64,000 nt of DNA, taken from Polynucleobacter alcilacus. Its GTDB lineage: Bacteria > Pseudomonadota > Gammaproteobacteria > Burkholderiales > Burkholderiaceae. The notes under the pieces are model-generated. The model was not told where the DNA came from and made no database searches. It worked only from the letters and a program-made list of their open reading frames with translations. Below, in pieces: positions 15,855 to 24,592 of the stretch. Where the stretch lies: assembly GCF_018881545.1 (NCBI RefSeq), contig NZ_JACVQD010000001.1, positions 1,702,039 through 1,766,038 on the forward strand. The letters run 5' to 3'. The translations under genes were made by a program, and so were the position numbers. Position 1 is the stretch's first letter; the number at the start of each line of letters is the position of its first letter.

Positions 15855-18761
15855 TTGAGTGCGCTCTCTTTCACTATTGAATTGATATCTAAGGTGCGGC
15901 TATTATATTTAATCGTTCTGATGTGCTTTTTTGCCATCAGCAAGGCTTACTCTCAGGGATGCACTAATGTGGATCCTGCTACTGGAACAGTTAGCGGGGC
16001 TGTTTCATGTAGTGGAACCTTTACTGGACGAATTGGTGCTGCAGCTAATACCACTAATGGGGTGCCTACACAAGATGGTATTTCAGTTACTACTGCTACA
16101 GGAAGCTCAGTCGGTTTAAACACTACAAATTTTGGACCTGATACTGCGACGATTTTATTGCGTGACAACGCTAATATTAATATTGGGACCAATGCAACTG
16201 TCTCTGCCCCTAGTACTGGGGCTGTGAATAACCAAGCAATTTTTATTAGAGACAATGGCGTTTTAAATATTGGTGACGGAGCTACAGTAATCAATTATGC
16301 GACAGGGGGAACTGGAACCCCGCCAATTAATGCGGGCAATAATACGATTGAGTTAAATTCAAACAACACGGTCACCATTGGAGTTGGGGCAACAGTGAAT
16401 GCAGCAGGAGCCTCTGGCGCCTCTGAGGCAATTAATCCAACTGGGTTTGGTAATCGAATTTATAACTACGGTACCTTGACCTCTGCTACAGGTACAGCAG
16501 TTTGGTTTCAAAACGTTGGCAGTGGTGCAGCTAATGAAATTATCAATTATTCCTCTGGTGTTATCAGAACGGCATCTGGGGTTGGCAATGTATTTGGAGC
16601 AAGTGGCAATGGCAGTGTTAATTTCACCAACTATGGTCAGGTTTTAGGAAACGTTGGTCTTGCAACAGGAACTAATACCGTCACGATTCAAACTGGTTCA
16701 TCAATATCTGGATCAATTGATGGAGGGGGCGGTAGCAATACTTTGCAATTTGCTGGAACTGGCTCGGGCACATTTGGCAACAGTACCTCGAGATTCCAAA
16801 CCCTCAACAAAATTGATTCGGGAGCTTGGACGTTATCCAACCCTCTCACTGCTATTACAGGATTAGCAACTGTGAATGTAAATGCAGGAAAACTGATCCT
16901 GCAGGGAAGCAATACGGGGTTTTCAGGAAGCGCGATAGTTAATTCAGGTGCAACGCTTGAGGGTAATGCGATAGCGATTCCAGGATCAACGGCTGTAGGC
17001 GCCACGAGTTTGACAAACAATGGAACTCTATCTTTTACTGATTCTGGAGCCGGAAGTTATACTGGAATAATTAAGGGTTCAGGCAATGTGGCCATGAATG
17101 GCTCAGGTGTATTGAGCCTTTCTAATGCAAATACCTATAGCGGTGGAACATCCATTAATTCGGGAACAATTGGGGTTGGTAATGACTCTGCACTTGGTAC
17201 TGGATCGGTATCAATGGCTTCTGGATCTACCCTAATGGCCAATTCTTCGGTTAGCCTATCTAATAACGTAAATCTAACTGGTTCAAGCATTATTGATTCC
17301 AACGGAAATAACTTTACTCTTTCAGGTGTCATTGGTGGAGCAGGCGCTCTGAATATACTGGGTGCTGGAGCTGTGACACTTGCTGGTACAAATACTTACT
17401 CAGGTCAAACCACTATCAGTAGTGGCGGCACCTTAGCTTTAGCTAATGCTGGCTCAATTGCCAACTCAAGTTTAGTTACGAATAACGGTACCTTTGATCT
17501 CCAACAGAAGACTGTTAATACCAATCTGGGCGGAAATTATGTGCAATCAAGTACTGGTAACTTAAAGATGGGGCTTACACCCTCCAATGTCGAGAAGTTA
17601 ATGATCGCGGGTACCGCAAGCTTGTCAGGAGGCTTGTACGTGAATGCCACGCCTGGTCATTACAACGCAGGGAGATATACACTCATAACCACAGCACCGG
17701 CAGGTCGGTCAGGTACTTTCACGAGCTTTACAACCGACTTTGATATTGCGTTGTCCAAGTATCGTTTGACTTACGATGGGAATGATGTCTACCTTCAACT
17801 GGATTCCGATTTTACTGAGGTAGATACAGACAATACGGTCAAGTCGGTACAAATTAGTGCCGCTGGCTTGGCCAATATCTATAACCAACAAGTCGCTGCT
17901 TATCAGGCTGCTTTGACATATGACTGTCGTATGTATGACAAAAATAATCTTTGCGCTAGTGTTGGTGGCCGCTATACCTACGCAGGTCCATCACCATCAG
18001 CTAACCAGCAAGCTGGTTTAGTGGTTGTTGGCTATAAACCCTCGCAGAACTTTCGCATTGGAGCTTTTGCAGACCAGTCGATCAGCACTAGTATGCCTTC
18101 AGGTTTTAGCCAAAGTAATGCAAGTCCGATGTGGGGTCTGTTTGCCAAATGGTATATGAATCCAGATGAAACAGGACTTGGAATTCAGGCATCTGGCGTC
18201 TCTTCATCGAGCACTTTAAATATTACTCGAACTCAATTGTCCAATACTGAAGCAGGCTCTGGTTCAACTCAATTTAGTGGACAGGGCTATCAATTGACTA
18301 CAAATTATCATCATCCTGTAACAGATTCATTTGCAGTCGTACCTTATATTGGACTGCGTTACACCCGAGTAAATACGGGTGCGTACACGGAAAATAGTAG
18401 CGCCAGTGTGACGCTACCACTTTCATATAGTGCAATGACACAAAATACTTTCTCTGCAATTGGGGGTCTTGGATTTCAGCTTGGTTTAGCCGAAAATCTG
18501 ACTGGTACCGCTTCAATTGGTATTCAACAAAACCTCAAATACTCAATGTCAAACTATCAGGTGACAAGCGCGATTGTTGGTCTCGAAAGTTTTAGTGTTG
18601 CCATGCCGGGTAATGTGAACTCAATGGCAACAGCTACTGCTGGCTTGATATATGACATAAATAAGCGTGAACGTTTGGGCTTCAATATATTGTGGCAGCA
18701 GCAGCCATTCATTGCCACGAATACGACTACAGCATTAGCAACTTACACGATTGGCTTCTAG
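15855..18761 (+). CDS. autotransporter with PATR repeats and C-terminal β-barrel
   Basis: 968 residues from a TTG at 15855; a second TTG at 15882 gives a tidier signal peptide (MISKVRLLYLIVLMCFFAI then SKAYS-Q), and neither has a clear Shine-Dalgarno. The passenger is rich in Asn, Thr, Ser and Gly and has β-helix-type repeats, including two autotransporter-associated strands (SGVLSLSNANTYSGGT and GAVTLAGTNTYSGQTTI). About residues 680-968 form the autotransporter barrel and end in aromatic Phe (ATYTIGF). A type Va secreted adhesin or surface protein is likely; no protease motif is seen. It is alone in its unit. Confidence 0.88.
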   Translation: MSALSFTIELISKVRLLYLIVLMCFFAISKAYSQGCTNVDPATGTVSGAVSCSGTFTGRIGAAANTTNGVPTQDGISVTTATGSSVGLNTTNFGPDTATILLRDNANINIGTNATVSAPSTGAVNNQAIFIRDNGVLNIGDGATVINYATGGTGTPPINAGNNTIELNSNNTVTIGVGATVNAAGASGASEAINPTGFGNRIYNYGTLTSATGTAVWFQNVGSGAANEIINYSSGVIRTASGVGNVFGASGNGSVNFTNYGQVLGNVGLATGTNTVTIQTGSSISGSIDGGGGSNTLQFAGTGSGTFGNSTSRFQTLNKIDSGAWTLSNPLTAITGLATVNVNAGKLILQGSNTGFSGSAIVNSGATLEGNAIAIPGSTAVGATSLTNNGTLSFTDSGAGSYTGIIKGSGNVAMNGSGVLSLSNANTYSGGTSINSGTIGVGNDSALGTGSVSMASGSTLMANSSVSLSNNVNLTGSSIIDSNGNNFTLSGVIGGAGALNILGAGAVTLAGTNTYSGQTTISSGGTLALANAGSIANSSLVTNNGTFDLQQKTVNTNLGGNYVQSSTGNLKMGLTPSNVEKLMIAGTASLSGGLYVNATPGHYNAGRYTLITTAPAGRSGTFTSFTTDFDIALSKYRLTYDGNDVYLQLDSDFTEVDTDNTVKSVQISAAGLANIYNQQVAAYQAALTYDCRMYDKNNLCASVGGRYTYAGPSPSANQQAGLVVVGYKPSQNFRIGAFADQSISTSMPSGFSQSNASPMWGLFAKWYMNPDETGLGIQASGVSSSSTLNITRTQLSNTEAGSGSTQFSGQGYQLTTNYHHPVTDSFAVVPYIGLRYTRVNTGAYTENSSASVTLPLSYSAMTQNTFSAIGGLGFQLGLAENLTGTASIGIQQNLKYSMSNYQVTSAIVGLESFSVAMPGNVNSMATATAGLIYDINKRERLGFNILWQQQPFIATNTTTALATYTIGF

Positions 18762-18802
18762 CCATCACTAGATTAAAAAATCTACCTAGATATTAAAACT
18801 GA

Positions 18803-19330
18803 CTATGGTGCTATCCGACGCGCTTCAGTAAATTTGGCAGCCCAATAGGGTGCCGTAATGTAATCGAGCCGAACTGTTCCGCCTGCGCTGGGGGCATGCA
18901 CAAATCTGCCTTGCCCTACATAGATTCCTGCGTGAGAGTATTTTTCACCGGTGGTATTGAAGAAGACTAAATCTCCTGGAGCTGGGGGTTGGTCTTCCAC
19001 ACTTTTCCCTTTGGTGCTCATGAGCTGAATGGTGCGCGGTAGCTTAATGCCGGCAGCTTTGTTATAGACATAGACAATGAGTCCGCTGCAGTCAAATCCT
19101 CCTTTTGGGGTGTTACCGCCAAAGCGATAAGGCACATCGACTAATCCAACCGCTGCAATGGAAATATCTTCAGTACCTACGCTGGTGTCTTGCTTGAATT
19201 GGGTAACTTTAGAGGCGTTAGGCTTGCTACTAAAGGTACTACACCCCGAGAGTATTAGCGTGAAAATAAAAATGCCGCACCCGAACAGAGTGCGGCATGA
19301 GGGGAGATGCTTAAAGTGCGTCGGCAGCAT
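18803..19330 (-). CDS. NlpC/P60 family lipoprotein, probable peptidoglycan endopeptidase
   Basis: 175 residues from the ATG at 19330. A hydrophobic signal segment ends in lipobox ILSG-Cys30. The NlpC/P60 domain (about 57-170) cuts γ-D-glutamyl-meso-diaminopimelate links in peptidoglycan stems. Catalytic Cys81 is in GGFDCSGLIVYVY, His133 in YSHAGIYVG, and a further His145 in FVHAP. The start overlaps the end of phoH by 20 bases. A strong hairpin plus T-run sits inside codons 11-23 of this gene, so many transcripts arriving from phoH should end there. A longer reading frame upstream is unsupported. Confidence 0.88.
   Translation of the reverse strand: MLPTHFKHLPSCRTLFGCGIFIFTLILSGCSTFSSKPNASKVTQFKQDTSVGTEDISIAAVGLVDVPYRFGGNTPKGGFDCSGLIVYVYNKAAGIKLPRTIQLMSTKGKSVEDQPPAPGDLVFFNTTGEKYSHAGIYVGQGRFVHAPSAGGTVRLDYITAPYWAAKFTEARRIAP
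19263..19298 (-). terminator. phoH terminator lying within the NlpC/P60 coding region
   Basis: On the minus strand the perfect 9-bp stem ATGCCGCAC / GTGCGGCAT (19298-19290 and 19280-19272) with a 9-base loop is followed by TTTTATTTT. It is 13 bases after the phoH stop but downstream of the next gene's start codon, inside its signal-peptide codons. Confidence 0.8.
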
Positions 19331-20960
19331 GATCCGCAAGACGTGAACGCTCGCCGCGCGCAAGAGTGATATGACCACCATGACGCCAACCTTTAAAGCG
19401 GTCAACCACATAGGTTAGGCCGGATGAACCCTCAGTTAAATAAGGAGTATCAATCTGCGCAATATTACCTAGACAAATAATCTTAGTACCCGGACCTGCA
19501 CGAGTGACCAGGGTTTTCATTTGCTTAGGCGTTAAGTTTTGAGCCTCATCAATAATGACGAACTTACTAACAAAAGTCCTACCGCGCATGAAGTTCATAC
19601 TCTTCACTTTAATGCGTGAACGAATGAGTTCTTGGGTAGCTGCACGACCCCACTCACCAGCACTATCATCATTCCGTTGAAGTACTTCGAGGTTATCGTC
19701 AAATGCACCCATCCATGGCTGCATTTTCTCTTCCTCTGTGCCTGGCAGGAAGCCAATATCTTCACCTACCGGAACTGTTGCACGGGTAATGATGATCTCG
19801 TTATAGCGTTTACTGTCTAATACTTGCTCTAGTCCAGCAGCCAAAGCCAGCAAGGTTTTACCAGTGCCAGCTTGGCCGAGAAGAGTTACGAAGTCGATAT
19901 CTGGGTTCATCAGCAAGTTCATGGCAAAGTTTTGCTCACGATTTCGTGCAGTCACACTCCAGACATTGTTTTTCTGGTGAGAGAAATCACGCAATGTTTG
20001 TAAAAGGGCTGTCCTGCCATTGATTTCTCGTACTTGAGCATAGAATGGTGTCGAGCCATCTGGATTTTCTTGATAAACAAACTGATTTACCAACATACTT
20101 GGTACGGCAGGGCCAGTCACTCTGTAGAACATGGTACCGGATCTTGAATCAGCCCAGCTCTCCATGTCTTTGCCGTGCTTTGGCCAGAAATCCTGCGATA
20201 AAGACATCACGCCTGAGTACATCAAGTCGCGATCTTCTAATACCTGGTCATTGAAATAATCTTCTGCAGGTAAACCTAGTGCCCGTGCTTTGATGCGCAT
20301 ATTGATATCTTTCGATACCAATACAACTTCTTGGCCTTTGCGAGTCTTTTGTAATTCAGCAACGACTGCCAAAATCAGGTTGTCGCCTTTGCCTTCTGGT
20401 AAGCCTTCGGGCAATGGCTGGGTAGAGAGTTTGGTTTGGAAGAATAGGCGACCAGAGACATCTTGATTACCTAACTTATTGAGAGGGATACCATCATCCA
20501 GTGTGCCACTAGTACCACCGATGAGTTGGTCAAGGGATCTGCTGACGGTACGGGCATTTCTAGCAACCTCAGTCATCCCTTTTTTATGATTATCCAACTC
20601 TTCAAGAGTGGTCATGGGTAAATAAAGATCATGCTCGGAGAAGCGAAACAATGAACTTGGATCATGCATTAATACGTTTGTATCTAAAACGAATAAGCTT
20701 GGTGGTCCAGTACGAATCACGCGTTTTGGTTTTACTGGCATCACTGTCTTCACGTCATTTCTCTCGGGATGACGATCTGCCTTGATTTTTTCTAGAGCAA
20801 CTTCTGCTGCAGACAGATCTTCTTCTGGATCGTTAACCCAATCAGAGGTTTCCATCACTACTGGTTTTGCTGTGGCAGGACGTTTCTTTAAATCTGGAGC
20901 GTCTTTGCGATTTAGTTTTACTTGATCAGCAATTTGAGTTGGGATGGGGGGTAATGGCAT
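19311..20960 (-). CDS. PIN-PhoH (YlaK-type) ATPase
   Basis: 549 residues from the ATG at 20960, which has AGGAGAG before it; a longer frame to 20990 is discarded. The N-terminal PIN nuclease domain (about 90-230) shows FVLDTNVLMHD and acidic residues typical of a metal-binding RNase centre. The C-terminal PhoH P-loop domain has LGQAGTGKTLLALAAG (Walker A) and FVIIDEAQNLTPKQM (Walker B). PIN-PhoH proteins are RNA unwinding or cleaving enzymes in the cases studied; the role here is unknown. A terminator-like hairpin in the 5' leader and a terminator just after the stop frame the gene. Confidence 0.93.
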   Translation of the reverse strand: MPLPPIPTQIADQVKLNRKDAPDLKKRPATAKPVVMETSDWVNDPEEDLSAAEVALEKIKADRHPERNDVKTVMPVKPKRVIRTGPPSLFVLDTNVLMHDPSSLFRFSEHDLYLPMTTLEELDNHKKGMTEVARNARTVSRSLDQLIGGTSGTLDDGIPLNKLGNQDVSGRLFFQTKLSTQPLPEGLPEGKGDNLILAVVAELQKTRKGQEVVLVSKDINMRIKARALGLPAEDYFNDQVLEDRDLMYSGVMSLSQDFWPKHGKDMESWADSRSGTMFYRVTGPAVPSMLVNQFVYQENPDGSTPFYAQVREINGRTALLQTLRDFSHQKNNVWSVTARNREQNFAMNLLMNPDIDFVTLLGQAGTGKTLLALAAGLEQVLDSKRYNEIIITRATVPVGEDIGFLPGTEEEKMQPWMGAFDDNLEVLQRNDDSAGEWGRAATQELIRSRIKVKSMNFMRGRTFVSKFVIIDEAQNLTPKQMKTLVTRAGPGTKIICLGNIAQIDTPYLTEGSSGLTYVVDRFKGWRHGGHITLARGERSRLADHAADAL

Positions 20961-21195
20961 ACAGACTCTCCTAAAAGAAAAAACCGCCAAGCGGTGTGCG
21001 TTGGCGGTTTATTACGAAATGAGTTGCAGTGAGATCTAAAAAATGGAGGGGGTTGCTCTCCAAACCTGTTCTGAAATATTCAGGTTGATGGTTTAAACGG
21101 ATTATCAGACTTTCCCGTCGTTTACGGTGCATATGGCTTTACTTTACCCCAAATCTTGGGGTTTGCAAGCACCTCAGAATAAATTGTTGTAAAAA
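20961..21195 (-). other. 235-base structured intergenic region between peroxiredoxin gene and phoH
   Basis: No gene is seen. On the minus strand it holds CCCCAAgatTTGGGG, a CCGT/ACGG hairpin, AACCTG/CAGGTT around an inner CTGAA/TTCAG, and ends in a terminator (20973-21010). The density of pairing plus a terminal hairpin suggests either a small RNA of roughly 180-200 bases or a long attenuated phoH leader. The 5' segment CTGAGGTGCTTGCAA faintly recalls the 6S RNA closing stem, but the matching 3' side was not found. Confidence 0.4.
20973..21010 (-). terminator. intrinsic terminator upstream of phoH
   Basis: Perfect 10-bp stem AAACCGCCAA / TTGGCGGTTT (21010-21001 and 20990-20981), 10-base loop, then TTTTTTCTTTT on the minus strand. 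It ends the upstream operon or an RNA from the gap, and is only 13 bases before the phoH Met. Confidence 0.82.
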
Positions 21196-21663
21196 TTATG
21201 TAGTGGCTTGGGCTGCTTGTAATACCTCTGTCACATGGCCGGGCACTTTAAGACCGCGCCACTCTCGAACCAGCTTGCCATTGGAGTCAAACAGGAAGGT
21301 GCTGCGCTCAACCCCACGGACTTGCTTGCCATACATATTCTTCATTTTCATGACACCGAAGATTTGGCAGAGCTTCTCTTCAGTATCGGCAACCAACTCA
21401 AACGGCAACTCCAATTTGCTACGGAAGTTGTCATGGGACTTTAGACTGTCTCGAGAAACACCTACGACCAAAGTATTTGCCTTAGAGAAGGCTTCGATAT
21501 TATCGCGAAACTCACTAGACTCAGCGGTGCAACCGGGAGTCATATCTTTGGGATAAAAGTAGAGCACCATTTTTTTTCCTTTGGCCGAAGCTGAGGAAAA
21601 TGTCAGGCCTGAAGTTGCTGGAATAGCACACTCAGGCATAGATTGGCCGATAGCTACTGTCAT
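21196..21663 (-). CDS. bcp: thioredoxin-dependent peroxiredoxin, Bcp/PrxQ family
   Basis: 155 residues from the ATG at 21663; the open frame extends further upstream but overlaps arnD. These enzymes reduce hydroperoxides. Peroxidatic Cys45 lies in DMTPGCTAESSEFRDN. The resolving cysteine usual in E. coli Bcp (Cys50) is Ser here; Cys99 (EEKLCQIFGV) and Cys12 are the others. Either a one-Cys mechanism or another resolving partner is likely. It is the last gene downstream of the arn cluster with a 35-base gap, so it is probably cotranscribed. Confidence 0.93.
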   Translation of the reverse strand: MTVAIGQSMPECAIPATSGLTFSSASAKGKKMVLYFYPKDMTPGCTAESSEFRDNIEAFSKANTLVVGVSRDSLKSHDNFRSKLELPFELVADTEEKLCQIFGVMKMKNMYGKQVRGVERSTFLFDSNGKLVREWRGLKVPGHVTEVLQAAQATT

Positions 21664-21698
21664 GATGATCTCTCTTAAGTTTAGTTTATCTCTAGATT

Positions 21699-22616
21699 TT
21701 AATTGCTCTGAATAATCAGCTCGCCACTGCGATTGGGTATTTCGCCCCAAGTCAGAGGTGATACTGCTATTTTATCGAGTTGTTTGGTAACTTCCCAGGA
21801 TTTATGGAGCTCTCCCATGGTGACGAGGTCGTGACCCTGATTTAGCCATCCAGCCAATAGCTGCTCAAATGCCGGTAGGAGTTTTTGCCCCTCTAGTTCA
21901 GCGTGCAAAGTAAAGACTTGGTCATTCGGGTTGCTTTGGGTAATTTCTAGGAGTTTTTTTACTGCTCCGAATTCATCGGCACCATCGATACCAATCAATT
22001 CATCCAAGGTGGGTAATGTGGTTGGGTATTGCACATGCTTTGCTTTACCAGAGGGTAGTACAAGGCGATAAGGCATGAGATTAGGTTCTGCTCTACCATC
22101 AGATGAGTAGGCGATACCCCATTGATCGAGTTGCTCAAATGCAGCTTCATTCATTTGCCAGCCAGCAGCGCCATAGGTGACTGGTTTGTGTCCAAAAATA
22201 GCTACAAAGCGATCCCAACTTTTTTGCATCATGGCTTTTGTCCATGTGGCATCTTGCTTGCGCACAGCATCTTGCCATGCCACATGATCCCAAGTATGGA
22301 TACCGGTCTCGTGACCTGCTTTGTCTATCGCGCGCATTTCTGCAGACGCTTGTTTGCCAATGTCTGGGCCCGGAAGCAGAACGCCGTAGAGTAGGGTCTT
22401 GATGCCGTAATGCTCTACGACGGAAGTACGACTCACTTTTTTCAGAAAGCCGGGACGAAACACGCGCTTCAGAGCCCAACCAGTATGGTCAGGCCCAAGA
22501 CTAAATAGGAAGGTGGCCTTAAGACCAAAGCGCTCGAGGGTACGCGCTAAATTCGGCACACCCTCTTTAGTGCCACGTAAGGTATCAACATCAACCTTGA
22601 GCGCAATCTTTGCCAT
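21699..22616 (-). CDS. arnD: ArnD, 4-deoxy-4-formamido-L-arabinose-phosphoundecaprenol deformylase
   Basis: 305 residues, polysaccharide deacetylase fold. ArnD removes the formyl group from undecaprenyl-phosphate-Ara4FN before L-Ara4N is moved to lipid A. The metal-site pattern is seen in IALKVDVDTLRGT (Asp) and in ETGIHTWDHVAWQD (His residues). The family-specific N-terminus and the late VFTLHAELEG are also present. It lies between the dehydrogenase half of ArnA and bcp in the minus-strand arn operon. Confidence 0.92.
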   Translation of the reverse strand: MAKIALKVDVDTLRGTKEGVPNLARTLERFGLKATFLFSLGPDHTGWALKRVFRPGFLKKVSRTSVVEHYGIKTLLYGVLLPGPDIGKQASAEMRAIDKAGHETGIHTWDHVAWQDAVRKQDATWTKAMMQKSWDRFVAIFGHKPVTYGAAGWQMNEAAFEQLDQWGIAYSSDGRAEPNLMPYRLVLPSGKAKHVQYPTTLPTLDELIGIDGADEFGAVKKLLEITQSNPNDQVFTLHAELEGQKLLPAFEQLLAGWLNQGHDLVTMGELHKSWEVTKQLDKIAVSPLTWGEIPNRSGELIIQSN

Positions 22617-22628
22617 AAACCTCGGTAC

Positions 22629-23675
22629 TTATTCTTTATCGACTAAGTGACGCGCTTTATCTACATCCTGACGATAGGCTTCAAAGATATTTTTCAGGGC
22701 ATCAGACATTGTCGTAGTCGGTTTCCAACTCAACTCACTCATGGTGTTATCAATGGCAGGCACGCGATTTTGTACGTCTTGGTAGCCTTCGCCGTAATAT
22801 GCACCTGAAGTGGTTTCGACAATCTTCACTTCATTGGCGGTCTTCGCGTATTCCGGAATGCTGCGTGCAATCTCAAGCATCTGATTGGCTAAGTCACGAA
22901 CCGAGTGATTGTTCTGAGGATTGCCGATGTTATAGATTTTGCCAGTAGCGATGCCATCTTTGTTATCGATGATACACATCAAAGCATCGATACCATCATC
23001 AATATATGTGAAGGCCCTTTTTTGCGCGCCACCATCAACTAAGTTAATAGGCTCGCCACGCACAATGTGACCTAGGAACTGAGTTACAACACGGGATGAA
23101 CCTTCTTTTGGTGTGTAGATACTATCCAATCCAGGGCCAATCCAGTTAAACGGGCGGAAGAGGGTAAAGCGTAAGCCTTCCATGCCATAGCCCCAGATCA
23201 CACGATCCATTAATTGCTTAGAACAGGCGTAGATCCAACGTGGCTTATTGATGGGGCCGTAAACCATATTGGATTGAGCAGGATCAAATTCAGCGTCCTC
23301 ACACATTCCATACACTTCGGATGTCGATGGGAAAACTAAATGTTTGTTGTATTTAACAGCAGAGCGAACGATGGGCAGATTGGCTTCGAAGTCGAGTTCA
23401 AACACTTTCAATGGTTGTTGCACATAAGTTGCAGGTGTCGCAATGGCCACCAAAGGCAAGATGACATCACATTTACGAATATGGTATTCAACCCATTCCT
23501 TATTGATGGTGATGTCGCCTTCAAAGAAGTGCATACGCGGGTGGTTTACTAAATCACCGAGGCGATCATTTTGCATATCCATGCCATAGACATCCCAATC
23601 GGTTGTCTCAAGAATGCGCTTAGAAAGGTGGTGTCCAATAAAACCGTTCACACCAAGAATGAGTACTTTTTTCAT
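22629..23675 (-). CDS. ArnA C-terminal type: UDP-glucuronate decarboxylase
   Basis: 348 residues, short-chain dehydrogenase fold matching the C-terminal half of E. coli ArnA, which oxidatively decarboxylates UDP-glucuronate to UDP-4-keto-pentose. The NAD-binding loop is KVLILGVNGFIGHHLSKRI; the catalytic Ser-Thr and Tyr-x3-Lys appear in PSTSEVYG and WIYACSKQLMD; FRPFNWIGPGLDS is the expected substrate loop. The formyltransferase half is a separate gene 47 bases upstream, so ArnA is split here with both halves complete. Confidence 0.93.
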   Translation of the reverse strand: MKKVLILGVNGFIGHHLSKRILETTDWDVYGMDMQNDRLGDLVNHPRMHFFEGDITINKEWVEYHIRKCDVILPLVAIATPATYVQQPLKVFELDFEANLPIVRSAVKYNKHLVFPSTSEVYGMCEDAEFDPAQSNMVYGPINKPRWIYACSKQLMDRVIWGYGMEGLRFTLFRPFNWIGPGLDSIYTPKEGSSRVVTQFLGHIVRGEPINLVDGGAQKRAFTYIDDGIDALMCIIDNKDGIATGKIYNIGNPQNNHSVRDLANQMLEIARSIPEYAKTANEVKIVETTSGAYYGEGYQDVQNRVPAIDNTMSELSWKPTTTMSDALKNIFEAYRQDVDKARHLVDKE

Positions 23676-23722
23676 CTTTACTGCCTCGTTTTAATCTAGT
23701 TTGCGATTACTGAATCTTTTGC

Positions 23723-24592
23723 TTATTTCTGGGCTGGGTACCATTCCAAGATTTCAACTACCTGGCGGTCACCACAAATGCCGAATACCCGATTATCAAC
23801 CACTTGGATGCCATAAACCCCAAGATCGAGCGTGTCAGGAAAGGGCCCTTTTAAGCTTGTGCGCGCCACCAGCATCGTTTGGCCTTGATGTTCTGTGAAA
23901 GCACCAGGATATGGGGGTGCGACGGCTCTGACGAGGTTATGTACCTGAAGAGCGGTTTGCTTCCACTGAATTTGGCCATCAGCAGGTTTTCTGCCGCCAA
24001 AATAGCTGCCTTTTTCAAGCTCGTTGGGTTTGCGAGGCACATTCCCCTGAACCAGGCTTGGTAAAACCTGATTTATCACCTCAACAGCAGCTGTGCTGAC
24101 CTTGCCAAAAACCTCGGTAGCGGTTTCATCTGGACCAATACTGACTGCTGCCTGTCCCACTATATCGCCGGCATCGGGTTTGACCTCCATAATATGCAAA
24201 GTGGCGCCGGTTTCTGATTCGCCATGCAATATTGCCCAGTTCACAGGCGCCCGTCCACGGAACTTTGGTAGCAGAGAGCCATGCATATTTAAAGCAGCGA
24301 TCTTGGCACAAGCTAAGATCTGCGCAGGAATCATATGGCGGTAGTAGAAAGAAAATAGATAGTCAGGAGCAAGGGATTGCAGTTTCGGAATTAAGCCCGT
24401 CAATTCATCAGCACGGGGGGTGATGTAAGGAATATTTTTCTCGACGCAAAGTTTTGCGACACTGCCGAACCAAATGTTCTCATGAGGATCATCTTGGTGG
24501 GTGATGACCAAATCAACCTGAATGCCAGCACTGATTAATGCTTTTAAGCAATTGACACCAACATCGTGATAAGCGAAGACGACTGCGTGCAA
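23723..24592 (-). CDS. ArnA N-terminal type: UDP-L-Ara4N formyltransferase
   Basis: 289 residues. It corresponds to the N-terminal half of ArnA, which formylates UDP-L-Ara4N using N10-formyl-tetrahydrofolate. The catalytic set is seen in LNMHGSLLPKFRGRAPVNW (Asn and His) and, later, METHYL-transferase-like METVKPDAGDIV (Asp). The start is a TTG placed directly after the TAA of arnC, so translation is probably coupled. It is a free-standing enzyme, not fused to the decarboxylase. Confidence 0.92.
   Translation of the reverse strand: MHAVVFAYHDVGVNCLKALISAGIQVDLVITHQDDPHENIWFGSVAKLCVEKNIPYITPRADELTGLIPKLQSLAPDYLFSFYYRHMIPAQILACAKIAALNMHGSLLPKFRGRAPVNWAILHGESETGATLHIMEVKPDAGDIVGQAAVSIGPDETATEVFGKVSTAAVEVINQVLPSLVQGNVPRKPNELEKGSYFGGRKPADGQIQWKQTALQVHNLVRAVAPPYPGAFTEHQGQTMLVARTSLKGPFPDTLDLGVYGIQVVDNRVFGICGDRQVVEILEWYPAQK

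Noticed and set aside
15953..16294. Antisense open frame inside the autotransporter passenger
   Set aside because: The repeat-rich passenger leaves long stop-free stretches on both strands; no domain is seen.
21040..21180. tmRNA or riboswitch in the phoH upstream region
   Set aside because: GTAAACGACGGG recalls a tag-coding segment, but tRNA-like ends and tag reading frame are absent; no riboswitch core was recognised.
22629..24592. ArnA as a broken fusion (frameshift pseudogene)
   Set aside because: Both halves are full length with their own starts and motifs, so it is a natural split, not decay.
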